46,905 bases of DNA from Paraplanobispora siamensis (GTDB taxonomy: Bacteria; Actinomycetota; Actinomycetes; Streptosporangiales; Streptosporangiaceae): NCBI RefSeq assembly GCF_016863175.1, contig NZ_BOOJ01000050.1:1-46905 (forward strand), in the 5' to 3' direction. Under the pieces are notes generated by a model that searched no databases, was not told the origin of the DNA, and worked only from the letters and a program-made list of their open reading frames with translations. Position numbers and translations under genes: made by a program. Positions within the stretch are counted from its first letter, which is position 1, and each line of letters begins with the position of its first letter. This document shows positions 35,175 through 43,800 of the stretch, one piece after another.

Positions 35175-35870
35175 TCACCTCGTCCCGGCCGACGTGACGG
35201 GCAGGCCCAGCAGCTCCTCAAGCGTCGACCGGTAGTCGCGCAGAGCCGTACGGAGCTGCTCGGTGTCGTTCTGCTCGACGTCCTTCCAGTGACCCTGCAG
35301 TTCGGTGGCCCGGGCCTCCAGCGCCCTGCGGACCGAGGAGGTCACCTCCTCCAGGAGGGAGTCGGCGCGTTCCACCGCGTCGCGCGGGTCGTCCACGAAG
35401 CCGGCCTGGACCTCCTGCCAGCGCCGCCGTAGATCCTCGGGATCGTGGTCGAACAGGGAGGAGGTACGGGCGGCGTGGTGGGCCGGCTGCCCGGCCGGGG
35501 CGACCACGGCGCCGGAGTGCGCCGGGTCCAGGTGGGCCGGATCCGGGTGGGCGGGGTCGGGCTGGACCGCGGTGGCCCGGTCGGCGTCGGTCAGCGGCGT
35601 CTCCCGCTCCAGCACGTCACCGGCCGGACCGGCCTCGTGCCGCCTGTCGTTGGGAGGAACGGTGTCGTGCGCCGGGTGATCGTTCGCTGAGTCATCGTGC
35701 GCGGGGTGACCGGCCGGGGCGTCACCGTACGGTGCGGTCGTCGGGCGCGCCGAGGGATCCGCGGCCGCGTCCTCGCCGCGCTGCGGCGGGATGTTCGGCT
35801 GCGTGTCCTCGTTGGTGTGGACCGGCTGGCCGTAGACCAGCCGGTCGGGTCGGTCATTCATTCGAGTCAC
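35175..35870 (-). CDS. hypothetical protein with paralogous C-terminal domain (copy B)
   Basis: 231 residues from GTG 35870, overlapping the previous stop codon (GTGA); ATG 35861 is an alternative. Residues 1-140 are polar low complexity (Pro/His/Asp/Ala repeats such as DPAHPDPAHLDPAH). The C-terminal ~95 residues form a helical domain (RRRWQEVQAGFVDDPRDAVE, RADSLLEEVTSSVRRALEAR, LRTALRDYRSTLEELLGL). The same domain occurs in the gene just upstream (WIEVQERFVDAPGFAVTEAD). No membrane segment. Function unknown. Confidence 0.82.
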   Translation of the reverse strand: MTRMNDRPDRLVYGQPVHTNEDTQPNIPPQRGEDAAADPSARPTTAPYGDAPAGHPAHDDSANDHPAHDTVPPNDRRHEAGPAGDVLERETPLTDADRATAVQPDPAHPDPAHLDPAHSGAVVAPAGQPAHHAARTSSLFDHDPEDLRRRWQEVQAGFVDDPRDAVERADSLLEEVTSSVRRALEARATELQGHWKDVEQNDTEQLRTALRDYRSTLEELLGLPVTSAGTR

Positions 35871-36553
35871 CGTCCTCGGGTGTCGCGGGGGGCGTTCCGC
35901 TCGTTCTCGCTGATCCGCTCGTCATGGCCGTCATGCCCGGGACGCACGGCGTCGTTCCGGGTCTCCTCGCGGTGCGGATCGGCATGCCGCAGGGAGTGGC
36001 CGTCATCGGCCGCGTCGGTGTGCGAGGCCTCGAGAAGCTCCTCGAACAGCGCGCGGTAGTGCACCATGGCCTGCCGGAGATCCTCGGTGGAGGACTCGTT
36101 GCGAGCGGCACGGCCGCTGATCTCGTGGGCCTTGCGATAGTGGTCGAGCGTGCGGCCGTGGGCGACCGACAGGTCGGCGATCCGCTGCTCGAAGTCCTCG
36201 GTCGGGTAACCCCGGTCGGCCATGACGGAGGTCACCAGATGGTCGGCCTCGGTCACCGCGAACCCGGGGGCGTCCACGAACCGCTCCTGGACCTCGATCC
36301 ACTTCTTGGCATAGGCGTTGCGTGTCTCGGCGTCGAGCGGCCGGATGTCGAGGGAGCTGAAGCGCTGCTCGCGGGCGAGAAGCTCCTGCTCGGCCTCCTT
36401 GCGGCTGTCACGCTCCTGCAGGGTGCGTTCGTACTCGGGGCCGAATTTCTCGCGAAGCCGGTGCCGGCGTTGCTGCTGTACGACGAGATAGCCGATTGCG
36501 ATGATCGCCACCACCGCGACCACGACGACGGCCACCCAGATCACGGTGGACAT
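35867..36553 (-). CDS. membrane-anchored hypothetical protein with paralogous domain (copy A)
   Basis: 228 residues from ATG 36553 behind GGAGG. One N-terminal transmembrane helix (VIWVAVVVVAVVAIIAIGYL) is followed by a basic/charged helical stretch (RRHRLREKFGPEYERTLQER) and a globular helical domain at about 85-180 (KKWIEVQERFVDAPGFAVTE, DLRQAMVHYRALFEELLEAS) shared with the next gene. The C-terminus is polar and rich in His/Asp/Arg. The pair looks like a tandem duplication in which one copy is membrane-anchored and the other soluble. Function unknown. Confidence 0.85.
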   Translation of the reverse strand: MSTVIWVAVVVVAVVAIIAIGYLVVQQQRRHRLREKFGPEYERTLQERDSRKEAEQELLAREQRFSSLDIRPLDAETRNAYAKKWIEVQERFVDAPGFAVTEADHLVTSVMADRGYPTEDFEQRIADLSVAHGRTLDHYRKAHEISGRAARNESSTEDLRQAMVHYRALFEELLEASHTDAADDGHSLRHADPHREETRNDAVRPGHDGHDERISENERNAPRDTRGR

Positions 36554-36662
36554 GTGCGCCTCCGGTTGTGTTAGCGGTTGTCCCGCCAGCTGCCCCGGAG
36601 GACCATCTCAAAACCGTCCGCTTACCGTCGTATTACCCGCCCTTCGGCTCTCGTCCCTGCTC

Positions 36663-37088
36663 TCAGCTCCCGTCGACGGCCTTCCTGGCCTCCGAGAGCA
36701 CCCCCTCGATCAGCGACCCGCCGCTCGCGGCCGGTACCTCGTGGAACCCCTGCTCGGGGTCGTAGGAGATGTCCGCTCCCGAGGCGACCAGCCGTTCGGC
36801 CCAGCGCAGTGCGGTGTTGAGCTTCTCGGAGGGAATCGTCCGCCCCTGGGCGACGGCCGAAAGATTGCGCAGGTTCGTGGCCGGACCCGACTGGTTGTGG
36901 GCGCGGTCGAGCTTCCACGGGATCGCCCGCGAATGGTCGAGCATCGGCTTCGACAACCCGGCCGCCCGCTTGGCCTGCAAGATCCCCGACTCGCTCACCC
37001 CGAACCGCGCGGCCAGCTCCGCATTGGACAACCCCTGCCCGGCCAGCCGCCGCAACTCCTCTTGATCGATCAGCGCCTTGCGCCCCAC
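36663..37088 (-). CDS. helix-turn-helix protein of unknown role
   Basis: 141 residues from GTG 37088 behind GAGGGG; GTG 37106 is also possible. The N-terminus has a resolvase/homeodomain-like HTH: IDQEELRRLAGQGLSNAELA then ARFGVSESGILQAKRAAGL. The remainder (RAIPWKLDRAHNQSGPATNL, LNTALRWAERLVASGADISY) is conserved-looking but not a family I recognise. It could be a phage- or element-derived regulator, as it is next to the tRNA-Pro where mobile elements tend to insert. Confidence 0.75.
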   Translation of the reverse strand: MGRKALIDQEELRRLAGQGLSNAELAARFGVSESGILQAKRAAGLSKPMLDHSRAIPWKLDRAHNQSGPATNLRNLSAVAQGRTIPSEKLNTALRWAERLVASGADISYDPEQGFHEVPAASGGSLIEGVLSEARKAVDGS

Positions 37089-37217
37089 GTTCCCCTCACC
37101 CTTCACCCGCTCACGACCACCCGGCGAACACCTCGGCGTGCACAATCCCGCCGGATCTGCGCTAAGGTTATGACGTCCGCCCGCAAGGGAGGGCCCGCAA
37201 GGGCCACAAGGACAAAC

Positions 37218-37294
<77 letters not shown>

Positions 37295-37309
37295 GGTAAT
37301 CACTGGTCG

Positions 37310-37342
37310 AAGGGGTTTCGGAGGTTCTCCGGAGCCCCTTTT
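37310..37342 (+). terminator. terminator after tRNA-Pro
   Basis: AAGGGG(T/C)(T/T)CGGAG-type arms: AAGGGGTTTCGGAG pairs with CTCCGGAGCCCCTT across a GTT loop (12 of 14 pairs Watson-Crick) and runs into TTTT. A good rho-independent terminator for the tRNA transcript. Confidence 0.75.
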
Positions 37343-37622
37343 CCGATCTCCGGGAGCCAAACGGGGAGCCACCCGGTTACGCGGACCGGTTCGCTTCTTG
37401 AGGATCTTGTCCATGGCGTAGGTCCTGAGCTTGTTTGTGCTTTTCGGCACGATGTCGGGATCAGAAGGTTCCCCGACACTCCGCCGGCCCCGCCTCGGGC
37501 GGCCGGACAACGACCCGGAAACCCGGGCACCGGGTGACGGAACACCGCTGCGGGCAGTCGATTTCGGGCTCGGATTGACGACAGGTGGAAGGGCTCTCCG
37601 TCCCTTCTTCTAGGAGTCCTCG

Positions 37623-38279
37623 GTGTGGATCGTCTACTTGCGGGTGTCCACCGCGACTCAGTCGCTGCTGCGGCGGCGCCGCATCCTCACCGAGGCCGGC
37701 CTGCCGGTGCGGACCGAGGGCGTCGCCGAAGGGTTTCGCCCGGCCGGCGGCGTGCTGCTGTTCGAGGATCCGGCGACCACCTCGAAGGTCCCCGCGCTGG
37801 AACGGCCCGCGTTCGGACAAGTCGCCGCCGCCGCGCACCCCGGCGACGTGCTGACGGTCTCGGAGCTGTTCCGGCTGTGCCGCGACCTCGTCGACATCCA
37901 CAACGTCCGCAACTGGTGCACCGCGCGCGGCGTCGCCCTGCGCGTCCTATCCGGGCCCCTGTCGAACTGCCGCGACCTCGCCGCGAACGACGCCACCACC
38001 GCGCTGGTCATGAACGTGATCACCTCCGTCGGTCAGTTCCTGAGGCACTTCCAGCGAGACCTGCAGAACGAACTCACCGCCGAAGGGATCGCCGCGGCCG
38101 AAGCTCAAGGCCGCTACCGCGGCCGCCCGCCCGCGCCGGCAGGTGCCCGCCGCGAGGACGTGCGGACGGCGTTCCGCGACGAGGGAACCTCTAGCGCTGC
38201 CCTCGCGCGCGTCCACGGAGTCAGCCGCGCCGCTGTGCGAACTGCGCTGGCCGACCTGCTGCCCGGCGAGCCTGCCTGA
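37623..38279 (+). CDS. divergent serine recombinase (resolvase/invertase family)
   Basis: 218 residues from GTG 37623 behind AGGAG. Resolvase N-terminal domain: VYLRVSTATQSLLRRR with catalytic Ser (residue 9), SKVPALERPAFGQVAAAAHP (Arg of the second motif), LFRLCRDLVDIHNV. Then the long helix FLRHFQRDLQNELTAEGIAA and AQGRYRGRPP, and a C-terminal HTH (SSAALARVHGVSRAAVRTAL). Deviations: the Asp of the DRLxR motif is Phe, the Glu of the ERD motif is Gln, and the Arg of ERT is Leu. Activity is uncertain. Likely the remnant of an integrated element next to tRNA-Pro. Confidence 0.85.
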   Translation: MWIVYLRVSTATQSLLRRRRILTEAGLPVRTEGVAEGFRPAGGVLLFEDPATTSKVPALERPAFGQVAAAAHPGDVLTVSELFRLCRDLVDIHNVRNWCTARGVALRVLSGPLSNCRDLAANDATTALVMNVITSVGQFLRHFQRDLQNELTAEGIAAAEAQGRYRGRPPAPAGARREDVRTAFRDEGTSSAALARVHGVSRAAVRTALADLLPGEPA

Positions 38280-38342
38280 GCACACCGATCGCCCGAGTGG
38301 CGGCTCGTCGTAGCTATGGAGTTCCGGGCCGTTACGGCCGCC

Positions 38343-38894
38343 TCAGCGTCGTGCCGGCTTGCGTCGAGGGTAGGCCTCGGCCCGCGGCACAGGCCCGGCA
38401 TCGGCCTGCCGGCCCGGGCGCATCGCCGCATGCCGCTGCCCGGGGCCGGGCCCGGAGCGGGCGGCCAGCGCATCGGCCACCACGCCGGTGGCGAAGGCGT
38501 AGATCGCTTTGTGCAGCAGATCGACCGCCAGCTCGCGGCGGGGCCACGACTCAGGAGGCGCGCCGACCCCGGTGGCGTTCTCCAGGATCTGGTCGTTGGT
38601 GAGCCGGACCACCGCGAACTTGGCCGAGGACCAGGGCCCGCGTAACCCGGCGTGGGCCATCACCGAACGCAGCACGCCCAGCACGGCTGCCTGCCCGAAG
38701 TGCATGGCCCAGTTCACCGGCAGGCTCTGCCGTCCGGGCCGCTCGGCCATCCCGGTCAGCCGCTGCAGGACCCGCGCCGGGACATGGGAGTCCGGCCGGC
38801 CGGTCAGGCGCTGCTCGGCTTTTTCCGCCAGTGTCATCACCGTGGCCCCGGCCGTCCCGGCGATCAGCCCCTGCCACAGCGCGCGTTTCAGCAT
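38343..38894 (-). CDS. hypothetical membrane-associated protein (actinobacterial, unknown family)
   Basis: 183 residues from ATG 38894. The N-terminus is weakly hydrophobic (ALWQGLIAGTAGATVMTLAE). Two further moderately hydrophobic helices are VNWAMHFGQAAVLGVLRSVM and VDLLHKAIYAFATGVVADAL. The motif ENATGVGAPPESWPRRELAV is distinctive. I have no functional assignment. The basic, Pro-rich tail after residue 150 may be disordered. Between a recombinase and a decayed phosphatase fragment, so possibly acquired. Confidence 0.75.
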   Translation of the reverse strand: MLKRALWQGLIAGTAGATVMTLAEKAEQRLTGRPDSHVPARVLQRLTGMAERPGRQSLPVNWAMHFGQAAVLGVLRSVMAHAGLRGPWSSAKFAVVRLTNDQILENATGVGAPPESWPRRELAVDLLHKAIYAFATGVVADALAARSGPGPGQRHAAMRPGRQADAGPVPRAEAYPRRKPARR

Positions 38895-39113
38895 GAGGTC
38901 CCCGTACCCGGAAGCGGCCCCCTGTCACTGGTCTCATGTCGCCGGCCGGATGCGGTGGCATCACCCGGCGACGCTCGTCGCAGGGCCGGGCCGGCAGCGT
39001 GCATGGCTCGACGCACGGGGGGTGAGGCGCCGCTTGTGCAGGCGGGGCCCGGCTGTGAATGCCCCGGCAGGAGCCCAACACCCGCAGCTGGGCGCTGAGC
39101 ATGCTGCGGCCCG
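38895..39113. other. short intergenic stretch, no gene seen
   Basis: About 220 bp between the hypothetical protein start and the SpoIIE fragment. It probably contains eroded 5' sequence of the fragment, but I cannot read a credible reading frame joined to it. Confidence 0.5.
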
Positions 39114-39386
39114 GTGCGGCGCATTGGGTGTCTGGAGCCCGGGGACCGGCTGTTGTTGTACACCGACGGCATCATCGAGGCCAAAAGCCCCGACGGCCAG
39201 GAGTTCGGCCTGAAGCGCTTTGCCGACTTCATCATCGGCCGCGAGGCCGACGGCACCCCGGCTCCTGAGAGGCTGCGCCGGTTGATCCAGACCTTGCTGG
39301 AGCATCAGCACGACCACCTCGACGATGATGCCACCGTGCTGCTGGTGGAATGGCAGAGCCAGCATCACCGCCAGCTCCTGCCCTGA
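39114..39386 (+). pseudogene. C-terminal fragment of a SpoIIE/PP2C-type phosphatase
   Basis: About 90 residues starting at an in-frame GTG: LEPGDRLLLYTDGIIEAKSP, EFGLKRFADFIIGREADGTP, RLIQTLLEHQHDHLDDDATV followed by LLVEW. These are the last ~90 residues of actinobacterial SpoIIE-type phosphatases (metal-binding YTDG and DDDAT). The ~150-residue N-terminal part of the domain is missing, and the frame is closed by a stop codon just upstream, so this is a truncated pseudogene. Confidence 0.85.
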
Positions 39387-39488
39387 GCCCCGCTGAGACC
39401 CTTCACGGAGCTCGGCTGAGACCCGCGGCCGCCTCGGTGGCGTCGGCGATGGGCCGGCGGCGCAGGCGTTCTGCGTAGCATCCCGATC

Positions 39489-40013
39489 ATGATGATCGAG
39501 CTGCGCGCCGTCGCGGAGGACGACCTGCCCTTCCTCGGCCGGCTGACCAACGACCCCGACGGGGCGGGCCTCCACCAGTGGTACGGCTGGCACGACCCCC
39601 ACCGGCATCGCAGGCGCTGGGAGGAGGACGGGCTGCTGGGGGCGGACGGCGGGATTCTCCTGGTCGTCAGGGGAGAGGAGCGGGCCGGCTTCGTCTCGTG
39701 GAGCAAGGCGATCGTCACGAGAGCCGGTCACTGCTGGGAGATCGGGCTGATCCTGGCACCGGAGTTTCGGGGCCGGGGTCACGGGACGCAAGCGCAGAGG
39801 CTCCTGGTGCGGTACCTGTTCGACCATTCGACGGTCCACCGGATCCAGGCCGGGACCGAGATCACCAACGTGGCCGAACAGCGGGCGCTGGAGAAGGCGG
39901 GATTCACCCGCGAGGGCGTTCTGCGTGGCGCTGGCTTCCGTGCGGGGAAATGGCACGACGGCGTGCTGTACAGCTTCCTGCGCTCCGATCTCCCTGATCC
40001 GGAACGCCCCTGA
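39489..40013 (+). CDS. GNAT-family N-acetyltransferase (RimJ/RimL-like)
   Basis: 174 residues from ATG 39489 or 39492. The acetyl-CoA site is APEFRGRGHGTQAQRLLVRY (Q/RxxGxG/A-type loop), with RIQAGTEITNVAEQRALEKA and GFTREGVLRGAGFRAGKWHD as typical RimL C-terminal motifs. The substrate may be a protein N-terminus or a small amine. It ends 7 bp before one arm of the 46-nt inverted repeat. A hairpin follows. Confidence 0.9.
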   Translation: MMIELRAVAEDDLPFLGRLTNDPDGAGLHQWYGWHDPHRHRRRWEEDGLLGADGGILLVVRGEERAGFVSWSKAIVTRAGHCWEIGLILAPEFRGRGHGTQAQRLLVRYLFDHSTVHRIQAGTEITNVAEQRALEKAGFTREGVLRGAGFRAGKWHDGVLYSFLRSDLPDPERP

Positions 40014-40020
40014 TAAGGAG

Positions 40021-40066
40021 GGCCGGACCAAGTAAGCGTCAAAGACGCAACCCGCAGGCCGGAGGG
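40021..40066 (+). repeat. left arm of 46-nt inverted repeat
   Basis: Begins GGCCGGACCAAGTAAGC. The reverse complement of 44303-44348 matches at 39 of 46 positions. All seven differences are transitions. The arm includes a small hairpin GCGTC-AAA-GACGC (40036-40048). The repeats bound a 4.3-kb segment with the SGNH gene. Confidence 0.8.
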
Positions 40067-40092
40067 CCTAATGATCTCATCGGAAGGCCCTC
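40062..40092 (+). terminator. hairpin downstream of the GNAT gene
   Basis: GAGGGCCT (40062-40069) pairs with AGGCCCTC (40085-40092), perfect 8-bp arms, 15-nt loop. Terminator-like, no T-tract. Confidence 0.4.
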
Positions 40093-40832
40093 GTGACGCG
40101 GCTGGTCAGAAGTCCTCGACGTCATCTCGCCATGGTGAATCGTTCACCCGCCATACATCGAGTCGCATTCTGGTGGCGATTGTATGCGCGATTAGAAGAG
40201 ACGCCATATGAGCGTCCCGGCTTGGAGCGAGGAAGAATGCCTTCTACCGGCAGCAACCGTAACGGCGCCGCTTACGCGCATCGTGGAACAGCGGCCGCTA
40301 CCAGCCGGTGGACCTTCGACGCGTAGGCACATACCGCCGGCGCTCTCGCGTGAGGCGAGCTGAATCGCGCGGCAGGAAGACCTGATGACTACGGCCTCGT
40401 CGGCCAGTGGATCGCACCTGCATCTCTCCAAACGCCCACGACAACCAACCGGCGGAACCGGCCGCGTGATCGCAGTTGGTCCTCACCCCATCCGGCATCA
40501 TCCTCCGCCGGGTCGGACAGCCGATGTCCCGACCCCGTCGGTGACCGCAACCCGCCGATCCCCGCACAGGCTTCCCCATCGCCGGTAGCCGCCGACCCTG
40601 TGTGTTCCGGCGACGCGCGGCCCATCCGGCGCATCGCACCCCAGCATCTTCGCCCGGTCCTATCCGCGAATCACGGAGCTCCGATTCTCGTGACAACTTC
40701 CCATTCCCGCGGCCCGCTGGGTCGCCTTGCCTCCTGTTGCCCTTCACCCCCCCGGTGGCGGCAGCCCGATGTGACCGATACGGCTTCCGGCAGGCCGCCA
40801 GCGGGCCGCCCGCTCGTACACGTGGAGGGACA

Positions 40833-43800
40833 GTGCCGGTGATCGGCAGGAAGATCCGAAGAAGGGGCAGGGCCGTGACGTCCCTGCTCGTCACCCTGTG
40901 CCTGCTTCTTCAGGTCGGCTTTCAGCCGGCGGCGAGCGCCGCGACGAGCGCCGCGACCACGGTCACGCTGAACTTCGCGATGCCCGAGGGATTCGACCGG
41001 GCCGAGCTGACCGCGTGGGCGAACGAATTCAACAACCGCAACGACCTCCTCAGCGAGACCATCCAGGAGGAGATCGCGGCGCATCCCGCGGACTTCCCTG
41101 GGGCGCGTGACCTGGAACCGCGCGAGTTCGACGGCGCCTTCACCGTGACGTCCACCGGCGTGTCGGTCACGGTGGAATCGGACGTGCACACCAGCAACCT
41201 GTCCTGGTGGGAGGAGGCGCTGATGTGGGTCAGCGTCACCGCCGGTGGACTCGTGTTCCGGGTGGTGTGCGTCATCGGCCTGGTCCCCGCGATGCCGGCG
41301 ACTCCGAGCCTCGCCAAGGGGATTTGCGCCAGCCTGCAGGTGATCATCAGCAAGGGCATCGTCCTGTTGATCACGGCTCTCGAAGACGGGCCGGCAAAGG
41401 ACTGGGCCTTCTGGGAGAGGGCGCTGGGATCCCTCATCGTCGACGCCGTCTCCGCGTTCGTCTGGGAGGTCTGGCTCGGCCCGTTCACCATGGGCAGGGT
41501 CGAGAGCGGCTACACGTTAAGCTCCGCTTTCGGGAAGATCCGCGACGGGTTCCTGTCGGTCGCGAACACGATCGAACGCTGGTGGGGCTCATCGGCCGGC
41601 TTCTTCAGGACGCTGGCCACTGTGGTGGGCGGACGCGGCCCCGGGACCGCGGGAAGGCTGCTCGAACTGGCCAACGCACGGGGTTGGATGCCCCGCCCGG
41701 CCAATCTGCGGGTGATGCCGATGGGCGACTCGATCACCGTGGGCTACGGAGGGATCGGCGACAGCACCGAGAAATACGTCGGTTACCGGCGCGAACTGCT
41801 GAGCGGGTTGCAGACGGCCGGCCACTCGGTGGACTTCGTGGGTTCCCAGGACTCGGGCGCGGGCTCCATCTCCGACTCCGACCACGAAGGCCATGGCGGC
41901 TGGCGGATCGACCAGATCGACGACATCGCCGAATGCACCGTACGCCGCAACCGGCCCAACGTCGTCCTACTGCACATCGGGACCAACGACATGAACCGGA
42001 ACTTCGACGTCGGGAACGCCCACCATCGGCTCGCCGCCCTGATCCGCAAGATCACCAGTGCCGCTCCGGAGACCACGGTGCTGGTCAGCGGGCTCGTACC
42101 GTCGCAGGACGACGCGATCAACGCGCGGATCGCCGCGTATAATTCCCGGATCCCGGACATGGCCAGGACCCTCGCCGCCGAGGGCCGGCGCGTGCGGGCC
42201 CTGAGCATGGGCGCCGTCACCGAGGCCGACCTTAGGGACAAGCTCCACCCCGGCCAGCGCGGCTACGACAAGATGGGCAGAGTCTTCCACAGCGCGATCA
42301 GCGCGGCGCTCCGCGAGGGCGTCATCGCCGGCCCGGTCGCCGGCAACCCGTCGGCGTGCCAGATGCCCCAGCCCGCCAACCCCGCCGAAGGCTGGAACGC
42401 CGTCGAGCAGATCTCCGCGGGATACGGCTACCCCCGTGACTGGGTGCGCTTCGCCGACATGGACGGCGACAACCGCGACGACTATCTGATCGTCCAGGAC
42501 CTGGGGCAGGTCCGGGGCTGGCTGAACGGCGGCGACGGCCGGAGCTGGAATTGGAGGGGCGAGCTCAACGCCGGCTACGGCTACCCCCGCGACTGGGTGC
42601 GCTTCGCCGACATGGACGGCGACAACCGCGACGACTACGTCATCCTCCAAGACCAGGGGCAGGTCCGAGCCTGGCTGAACAACGGCGTCGGTCAGAGCTG
42701 GACGTGGAAGGGCGAACTCGCGGGCTACGGCTACCCGCGTGACTGGGTGCGCCTGGAGGACGTCAACGGCGACGGCCTCGACGACTACGTGGTCATCCAG
42801 GACCGCGGCGAGCTCCGGGCCTGGATCAACAACGGCCCCGGCAAGGACTTCACGTGGAAGGGCGAGATCAACCCGGGCTACGGCTACCCGCGCGACTGGG
42901 TGCGCCTGGAGGACATCAACGCCGACAAGAAGGTCGACTACCTCGTCGTCCAGGACAACGGCCAGGTCCGCGCCTGGCTCAACGACCTCGGCGGCAAGGG
43001 ATGGATCTGGCAGGGCGCCGTCATCGGCGACGTCGGAGTCGACCGGAACAACGTGAGACTCGCCGACGTCAACGGCGACCGGAAGGCCGACTACCTCGGG
43101 ATCGGCCCCCTGGGCCAGATCGGCGCCTGGTTCAACGACCGCTACCCCGGTGGCCCCACCCCCGGCAACCCGGCGCCGGTCGACCCCGGCCCCCCGCCCG
43201 CCAGTCCCGGGGAGGGATGGAACCACCTCGTCCAGATCTCCGCGGGCTACAGCTATCCGCGTGACTGGGTGCGCTTCGCCGACATGGACGGCGACAACCG
43301 CGACGACTATCTGATCGTCCAGGACCTGGGGCAGCTCCGGGGCTGGCTGAACGGCGGCGTCGGTCAGGGCTGGACGTGGAAGGGCGAACTCAACCCCGGC
43401 TACGGCTATCCGCGTGACTGGGTCCGCCTGGCCGACATGAACGGCGACAACCGCGACGACTACGTCATCCTCCAGGACTTGGGCCAGCTCCGGGCCTGGC
43501 AGAACGACGGCGACGGTCAGGGCTGGACGTGGAAGGGCGAACTCAACCCCGGCTACGGCTACCCGCGTGACTGGGTCCGCCTGGCCGACGTCAACGGCGA
43601 CGGCCTCGACGACTACCTGGTCCTCCAGGACGAGGGCGAGCTCCGCGCCTGGATCAACAACGGCCCGGGCCAGGGCTGGACGTGGAAGGGTGAGATCAAC
43701 CCCGGCTACGGCTATCCCCGCGACTGGGTGCGCCTGGCCGACGTCAACGGCGACCGGAAGGTCGACTATCTCGTCGTCCAGGACGACGGACAGGTCCGTG

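Larger units (their letters stand above)
40014..40832. other. 819-bp region without a recognisable gene
   Basis: Between the GNAT and SGNH genes. It begins with the left inverted-repeat arm and hairpins. The rest is noticeably less GC-rich than the surroundings near 40100-40330, and no frame on either strand has convincing codon usage or homology. It may hold eroded sequence or the SGNH gene's regulatory region. No riboswitch fold is recognised. Confidence 0.6.

Noticed and set aside
40093-40326. 77-codon plus-strand open frame
   Set aside because: No ribosome site, atypical composition, no recognisable family.
40014-40832. possible riboswitch upstream of the SGNH gene
   Set aside because: Only simple hairpins are visible; no conserved aptamer core could be recognised.
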